From: an uncultured Roseburia sp.
GTDB taxonomy: Bacteria; Bacillota; Clostridia; Lachnospirales; Lachnospiraceae
NCBI GenBank assembly: GCA_947174805.1
Contig: CAMWKH010000025.1
Span: 1 to 45,456, forward strand
Length of the DNA: 45,456 nucleotides
Direction of reading: 5' to 3'
Shown: positions 41,343 through 45,456 of the stretch, one piece after another
How the letters are laid out: each line of letters begins with the position of its first letter
Position numbering within the stretch: position 1 is the first letter of the stretch
Translations under genes and position numbers: made by a program
Notes under the pieces: model-generated
What the model was told of the DNA's origin: nothing
Seen by the model: only the letters and a program-made list of their open reading frames with translations
Databases searched by the model: none

Positions 41343-42731
41343 ATGAAGTCTGTCCCAAAACTAATTCGACAATTTTTAGGGCTTCTCATCGTAAGCTTTA
41401 TCCTTATTTTTATTTTAAATATTGTCTTTTTAGCTGTCATTGCCAACTCCAGAACTGCCAGCGGGCATCCATATACCCTGGCAAAAGAAATAGGGGAAGC
41501 ATTGAAAAAAACAGAAAAGGGATATTATTTAGAGAAAGAATTTTTAGATATACTGGAAAAAGATCATATCTGGGCTGTGTGCATAGACGATGCCACTCAT
41601 CAGGTTGTGTGGCGCACGGAAAACACTCCCGAAACCCTTCCCCAAACCTATTCCCTTTCAGATATCTCAAACCTGACCATGGGCTATATACAGGACTGCG
41701 CCACCTACGCCGGGGCAGCAGAAGGGGGGCTTGTCGTCCTGGGGTATCCACCTTACAGATATTGGAAACATTTATGGCCTACCTGGGACTATACCTTTAT
41801 TGCCAATGTACCTAAAACGCTGCTCCTTGGACTTGCTGCAAACATTACTTTAATATTGATTATTTATGTCATTGCAAACTCCAGGCTTTTAAAATCCGTA
41901 AAACCCATTGTCACCGGGATTCAGTCCCTTCCCACCGGGGAATACTTTCATGTAAAGGAGGCAGGGGTTCTCTCAGAGCTTGCCCGAAACATCAATAAAG
42001 CTTCTGATATCCTGCTTTCACAGAAACATCAGCTGCGGAAAAAAGAGACGGCCCGTGCAAACTGGATTGCCGGGGTGTCCCACGATATGCGAACCCCGCT
42101 TTCTATGGTGATGGGCTACGCTGGACAGCTGAAGGAAGATTCCACTTTAACCCCTGACCAGCGCCAGAAAGCCTCCTTCATTGTAAAACAGAGTGAACGG
42201 ATGAAAAATCTCATCAACGATTTAAACCTGGCTTCCAAGTTGGAATACAATATGCAGCCCTTACACATGACAGTGCAAAATATGACCGCCATTTTAAGGC
42301 AGGTTGTGGCAGATTTTATGAATATGGGACTTGAAGATAAATATCAGATAGAATGGGCTGCAGCTGACTCTCCCGCCCATCTCTCTGTAAATGTGGATAA
42401 AGATTTAATGGTGCGGGCAATCGGCAACCTAATTCAAAACTGCATGAACCACAATGAGGACGGATGTAATATTTATGTGTCCTTACATCAGAAGGGAAAC
42501 CACTGTGTGATAGCTGTGGAAGACAATGGCGCGGGGGCTTCTGATACTCAAATCGAAAACCTGAACCATGCCCCTCATTATATGATGTGTGATTCTAATG
42601 TCAAGGAACAGAGGCATGGACTGGGGCTTTTGATTGTGAAACAGATCGCCCACTCCCACGGAGGACGTGTGGCGATTGGACATAGCGCCCGTGGCGGGTT
42701 TGGGGTGTGGGTATTTGTGCCTTTAGGGTAG
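41343..42731 (+). CDS. Sensor histidine kinase of the transporter module
   Basis: This 462-residue protein has two membrane helices (LIVSFILIFILNIVFLAVIA near 14-33 and LGLAANITLILIIYVIANS near 160-178) and an outer sensor domain of about 125 residues. A HAMP-like linker follows, then H-box AGVSHDMRTPLSMVMGYAG, N-box NLIQNCMNHN and G-box RHGLGLLIVKQIAHSHGG. The D-box reads VEDNGAG. The sizeable outer domain means it is not of the short-loop BceS type and may sense its ligand directly. Confidence 0.92.
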   Translation: MKSVPKLIRQFLGLLIVSFILIFILNIVFLAVIANSRTASGHPYTLAKEIGEALKKTEKGYYLEKEFLDILEKDHIWAVCIDDATHQVVWRTENTPETLPQTYSLSDISNLTMGYIQDCATYAGAAEGGLVVLGYPPYRYWKHLWPTWDYTFIANVPKTLLLGLAANITLILIIYVIANSRLLKSVKPIVTGIQSLPTGEYFHVKEAGVLSELARNINKASDILLSQKHQLRKKETARANWIAGVSHDMRTPLSMVMGYAGQLKEDSTLTPDQRQKASFIVKQSERMKNLINDLNLASKLEYNMQPLHMTVQNMTAILRQVVADFMNMGLEDKYQIEWAAADSPAHLSVNVDKDLMVRAIGNLIQNCMNHNEDGCNIYVSLHQKGNHCVIAVEDNGAGASDTQIENLNHAPHYMMCDSNVKEQRHGLGLLIVKQIAHSHGGRVAIGHSARGGFGVWVFVPLG

Positions 42732-42865
42732 TTTTTGTGACAATATAATCATACCTTTCATAACGTTAATATTTTTTATAAAAATCTTAATATATAATTA
42801 GTCTTTTCAGTATACCTTTTTCTTCCAAGCCTTAATGTCTTCTTTATAATACCTTTCAAATACTT

Positions 42866-43954
42866 TCACTCAGAATCATCTACATTATACTCATTTGATT
42901 CAGCAAACAAATCCTCCAAAAACTGCTCCACATCAAAATTTTCAGTTTCTGCCGATTTCGCTACCAAGGCAATCCAATGTTTCATTCTATTTTGAAAATC
43001 CGCATTGACAACATGCCATGTAGCAGTTAATGTCTGACCATCTATTGTCATAACTATTTCTTCTACCCTATCTTTACTCGCTGCTAATTGACCATATTTT
43101 TTCGGCAAATGTTGATATAATCGTCCATTTACTTCAAAATCTATTTTCCCACCAGCCGAAAACGGATCTCTCATAGATGATGACACTACACCATGATTAG
43201 CTACTAACCACAATGTAAATCGCTCATATTTGTTAGGACTGTTGCTAAATAATTCTGGAAATAATGCAAAACCCTGAGCAATTAATTCTTCTCTCTCTGA
43301 TTTTGAAAGTGTTTTCCACATACGAATTTTAGCAGGAGTTTCGCCAGCAGTTGCATCTTCTCCATTTACCCACCATAAAGATTCGCCCTGTTTCAATATT
43401 GAACGAAAATATTTAACCACTGGATCAATAGGATTGTCCAATTTCCGCATCTCGTCATATGTGATACCCATCTTATCAAATATCGTATCTCCTTGTTTCA
43501 ATTCCATATCGATTTTGTATCTGGGGCTATGCGTAACCGCAATATCACATAAACACTCCTCATATCGACGAGTTTTAAACTCTACTGGTTTATGTAACTT
43601 TCCAAACAAAATAAAAATGTGTTCAACATCTTCAACTCTCGTTCCCTCCGCAACACTTCCACCTATCATCGTCCATTTATCGTCTTTTGTGGACTTTACC
43701 TCTACACCATAATATTTTGCGGCAACAATATCTGGGAATCTCTGCCCACCGATAATTTCTATCGTATTTTCAAATTTTGTACCCTTAGCTGCAATATCTA
43801 ATGCCAATTTTACTTCTGGTTCTAACTTTTGTGCCCCTTTAGATAAGTAATACTCTGGCTCTACTTTTGCCTTATCATTCATATACTTACACATTGTGTT
43901 GCACAATATTTCAAATTCTTCTAACGATGGTTCCCTGTTCGTTGATATTATCAC
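42866..43954 (-). CDS. Type II restriction endonuclease, PD-(D/E)xK type
   Basis: The GTG start at 43954 overlaps the methyltransferase stop (GTGA) and has GGGGAGG 8 bases upstream. The 362-residue protein has a PD-(D/E)xK nuclease core: RFPDIVAAKYYGVEVKST, with D75, E85 and K87 as probable metal and catalytic residues. No methylase, helicase or HNH motif is present. The coupling to a cytosine methyltransferase gives its role: cutting DNA that lacks the partner's modification. Its recognition site cannot be read from sequence. The gene looks more A/T-rich than the flagellar genes, which may indicate transfer. Confidence 0.85.
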   Translation of the reverse strand: MIISTNREPSLEEFEILCNTMCKYMNDKAKVEPEYYLSKGAQKLEPEVKLALDIAAKGTKFENTIEIIGGQRFPDIVAAKYYGVEVKSTKDDKWTMIGGSVAEGTRVEDVEHIFILFGKLHKPVEFKTRRYEECLCDIAVTHSPRYKIDMELKQGDTIFDKMGITYDEMRKLDNPIDPVVKYFRSILKQGESLWWVNGEDATAGETPAKIRMWKTLSKSEREELIAQGFALFPELFSNSPNKYERFTLWLVANHGVVSSSMRDPFSAGGKIDFEVNGRLYQHLPKKYGQLAASKDRVEEIVMTIDGQTLTATWHVVNADFQNRMKHWIALVAKSAETENFDVEQFLEDLFAESNEYNVDDSE

Positions 43955-45396
43955 TTCTTTTCCTCCCCAAAATATAAGTTCCAGTTTTCCTCAAGACGTT
44001 TCGCTATATGATAGCCCAACAATGGGGGTACGGCATTACCAATAATTTTATACGCCTCCGACCCAGATACTGACTTATTTCCATTCAATGCTGGAATAAC
44101 AAATTGATATTCATCTGGAAATGTCTGTATTCTTGCACATTCACGAACACTTAATCTACGTTCATTTAATCCCTGTTTTAATTCGGTTCTATGTTTGCCT
44201 CCATGTTCCTTTGACAATCTTCTAAACTCAATATTACCATGATGTTCTGAGCGAATCGTTGGTGCAAGACCATCTAACCGAACCTCCTGCTGACCTTGGC
44301 AATGTTTTCCCATATATTTTGCCTTAGAGTATTTCTGTTGGCTAATATCCGTTGATTGTTCAGGTTCTACCAAATCCTCCAATGCTTGTTTCACTGTAAC
44401 ATACTTTATCATATGTTCTTGTTTTTCTTCTATGTCAAGATAATGTGTTTTAATTGGATATGGTGTATATTGCTCTGAAATTTGCTCTTTAGACAATTCT
44501 TCTAGTGCTTCTAATGTAAGTGCTGATTTCTTCAGTCCATAAAAAATCACACGTTCCCTTCCTTGTGGAACACCATAATTCCCAGCATTCAACACTTGTG
44601 CCGGAACCACAATATATCCACCATTGCACACAGATGCAAAATCCTGTTCTATCACTTCTTTCGCATCTGTCAAATTAGTTAACCCCTTTACATTCTCGGC
44701 AACAAACACTTTGGGTTTTGTAATAGATATAACCTCACGCATCCACATATACAACTGCCCTCTATTCTCAATCGTTGGTTCTTTAGCAGAAATTTTCTTT
44801 CCATCATGTCCCGTTGTAGACTCAAATCCCATTCTTTTTCCCGAAACTGAAAAATCTTGACATGGAAACCCGCCAATTAACACATCAATGTTATTAGGAA
44901 ATATATTTATTTTGTTTTCTTTTTGCAATTTTACCAAATCTACAATACTATCAAGATAGTAATTTTCAGGTTCTACCCCTTTACTAGAAAAATAATTCGT
45001 CCATGCAGCTTTTGCTTCTGGTTTTATATCATTGGCAAACACCGTATGAAAAGAAGTTTTTCCCAAATGGCTCCATTTTGCATCAACTTTATCAATTGGC
45101 CAAGAAGGATTAAGTTCAGGATTGACAGATGCGGTCAAAACATTAAAATCTCCTTCAAATCCCAAATCAATACCTCCACATCCCGAAAACAAGGATAATA
45201 CTCTTAACTGGTTCAATACCTCTGATTTTTTCCCAGCCTTAAGCCTCTCTGGTTTTTTAGCACTAAACGGAATAAGCCATACTCCGCTTTCCTTAATGGC
45301 CCCATCTATTCTATTTTGATTACATAAAACTTGTACTCTGCGAGTTGTTATGTTCCAACGCTCTGCAGTTTCCAAAACTGTCAAATATCCACGCAT
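43951..45396 (-). CDS. DNA (cytosine-5) methyltransferase with N-terminal helix-turn-helix
   Basis: The start is ATG 45396 (MRGYLTVLETAERWNITTRR), with GAGGAGAG 7 bases upstream; the frame extends to 45432 but through an inverted repeat. The 481-residue enzyme has an N-terminal MerR/excisionase-like HTH (about 1-55). Then come the C5 motifs: I LSLFSGCGGIDLGF (70-75 core), IV GGFPCQDFSV with the catalytic Cys179, VI VAENVKG (234-236), VIII PQGRERVIFYG and X IIGNAVPP (453-458). The target-recognition region lies between VIII and X, about 290-420, and includes APTIRSEHHGNIEF. It protects host DNA from the coupled endonuclease. The HTH probably lets it control its own operon. Confidence 0.93.
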   Translation of the reverse strand: MRGYLTVLETAERWNITTRRVQVLCNQNRIDGAIKESGVWLIPFSAKKPERLKAGKKSEVLNQLRVLSLFSGCGGIDLGFEGDFNVLTASVNPELNPSWPIDKVDAKWSHLGKTSFHTVFANDIKPEAKAAWTNYFSSKGVEPENYYLDSIVDLVKLQKENKINIFPNNIDVLIGGFPCQDFSVSGKRMGFESTTGHDGKKISAKEPTIENRGQLYMWMREVISITKPKVFVAENVKGLTNLTDAKEVIEQDFASVCNGGYIVVPAQVLNAGNYGVPQGRERVIFYGLKKSALTLEALEELSKEQISEQYTPYPIKTHYLDIEEKQEHMIKYVTVKQALEDLVEPEQSTDISQQKYSKAKYMGKHCQGQQEVRLDGLAPTIRSEHHGNIEFRRLSKEHGGKHRTELKQGLNERRLSVRECARIQTFPDEYQFVIPALNGNKSVSGSEAYKIIGNAVPPLLGYHIAKRLEENWNLYFGEEKK

Positions 45397-45415
45397 AATT
45401 AATCTCTCCTCGTAT

Positions 45416-45455
45416 AATAAGTTTGTAAGCAAGAAAAACAGCTTACAGACTTATT
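45416..45455 (-). promoter_or_regulatory. 15-bp inverted repeat upstream of the methyltransferase gene
   Basis: On the minus strand AATAAGTCTGTAAGC and GCTTACAAACTTATT are inverted copies with one mismatch, separated by 10 bases. The repeat ends 19 bases before the start codon, just ahead of the ribosome site. It could be an operator for the methyltransferase HTH, a leader hairpin, or both. The window ends one base beyond it, so the promoter is out of sight. Confidence 0.65.
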
Positions 45456-45456
45456 C

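Overview
This window looks like chromosome from a motile, gut-type Clostridia bacterium, most likely a Lachnospiraceae. The reasons are the short flagellins opening MAMIVQHNMSAANANRMLG, the flgM-flgN-flgK-flgK-flgL-fliW-csrA-flaG-fliD-fliS order, several LicD proteins, LytTR/DUF3021 and VanR/S/Z-type regulators, and strong AGGAGG ribosome sites. This is inferred from gene content, not from a database match.

Region 1 (1-10.9 kb) is a surface or flagellar glycan region. On the plus strand are the tail of a LicD gene, an IspD/TarI-type cytidylyltransferase and an extended SDR. On the minus strand, ending at a shared terminator, is a set read from about 9.6 kb down to 2.0 kb: a CgeB-like glycosyltransferase, a GT8 glycosyltransferase, a LicD protein fused to a CDP-glycerol-transferase-like domain, a small helical protein, and a protein with two LicD domains. 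A further CgeB-like glycosyltransferase faces the other way at 9.7-10.9 kb.

Region 2 (10.98-24.9 kb) is a late flagellar locus on the minus strand: two identical flagellin genes, a FlgN/FliT-like protein, fliS, fliD, flaG, csrA, fliW, flgL, two flgK paralogues, flgN and flgM. Another LicD gene with its own sigma-A promoter lies just upstream. Sigma-28-type promoters (TAAA/TAAT/TAAG, N15-16, CCGATA) stand before both flagellins, before flgM and before two of the glycosylation/LicD units. Flagellin and its likely modification genes may therefore be switched on together. The flagellin leaders also carry a hairpin with an AUGGAA loop beside the ribosome site, the form expected of a CsrA target, and csrA and fliW are in the same locus.

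Region 3 (25-42.7 kb) is signalling and envelope stress. It holds a metallo-beta-lactamase-fold lipoprotein, a VanR/VanS/VanZ-like set without van ligase genes, an ABC exporter operon with LytTR, DUF3021 and a tRNA-dihydrouridine synthase, and a FlxA-like protein. A LytTR/GHKL two-component pair, a histidine phosphatase and a flavodoxin-type reductase follow, then a secreted protein of nine C-x4-C-x5-H-x-H repeats. Last is a LanFEG/Bcr-like ABC transporter divergent from its own two-component system, with an 11-bp direct repeat between them.

Region 4 (42.9-45.5 kb) is a type II restriction-modification pair on the minus strand. The cytosine methyltransferase has an N-terminal helix-turn-helix, and a 15-bp inverted repeat stands just upstream of it, which suggests autoregulation. 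No tRNA, rRNA, CRISPR array or insertion sequence was seen, and no gene-free stretch exceeds 300 bases.
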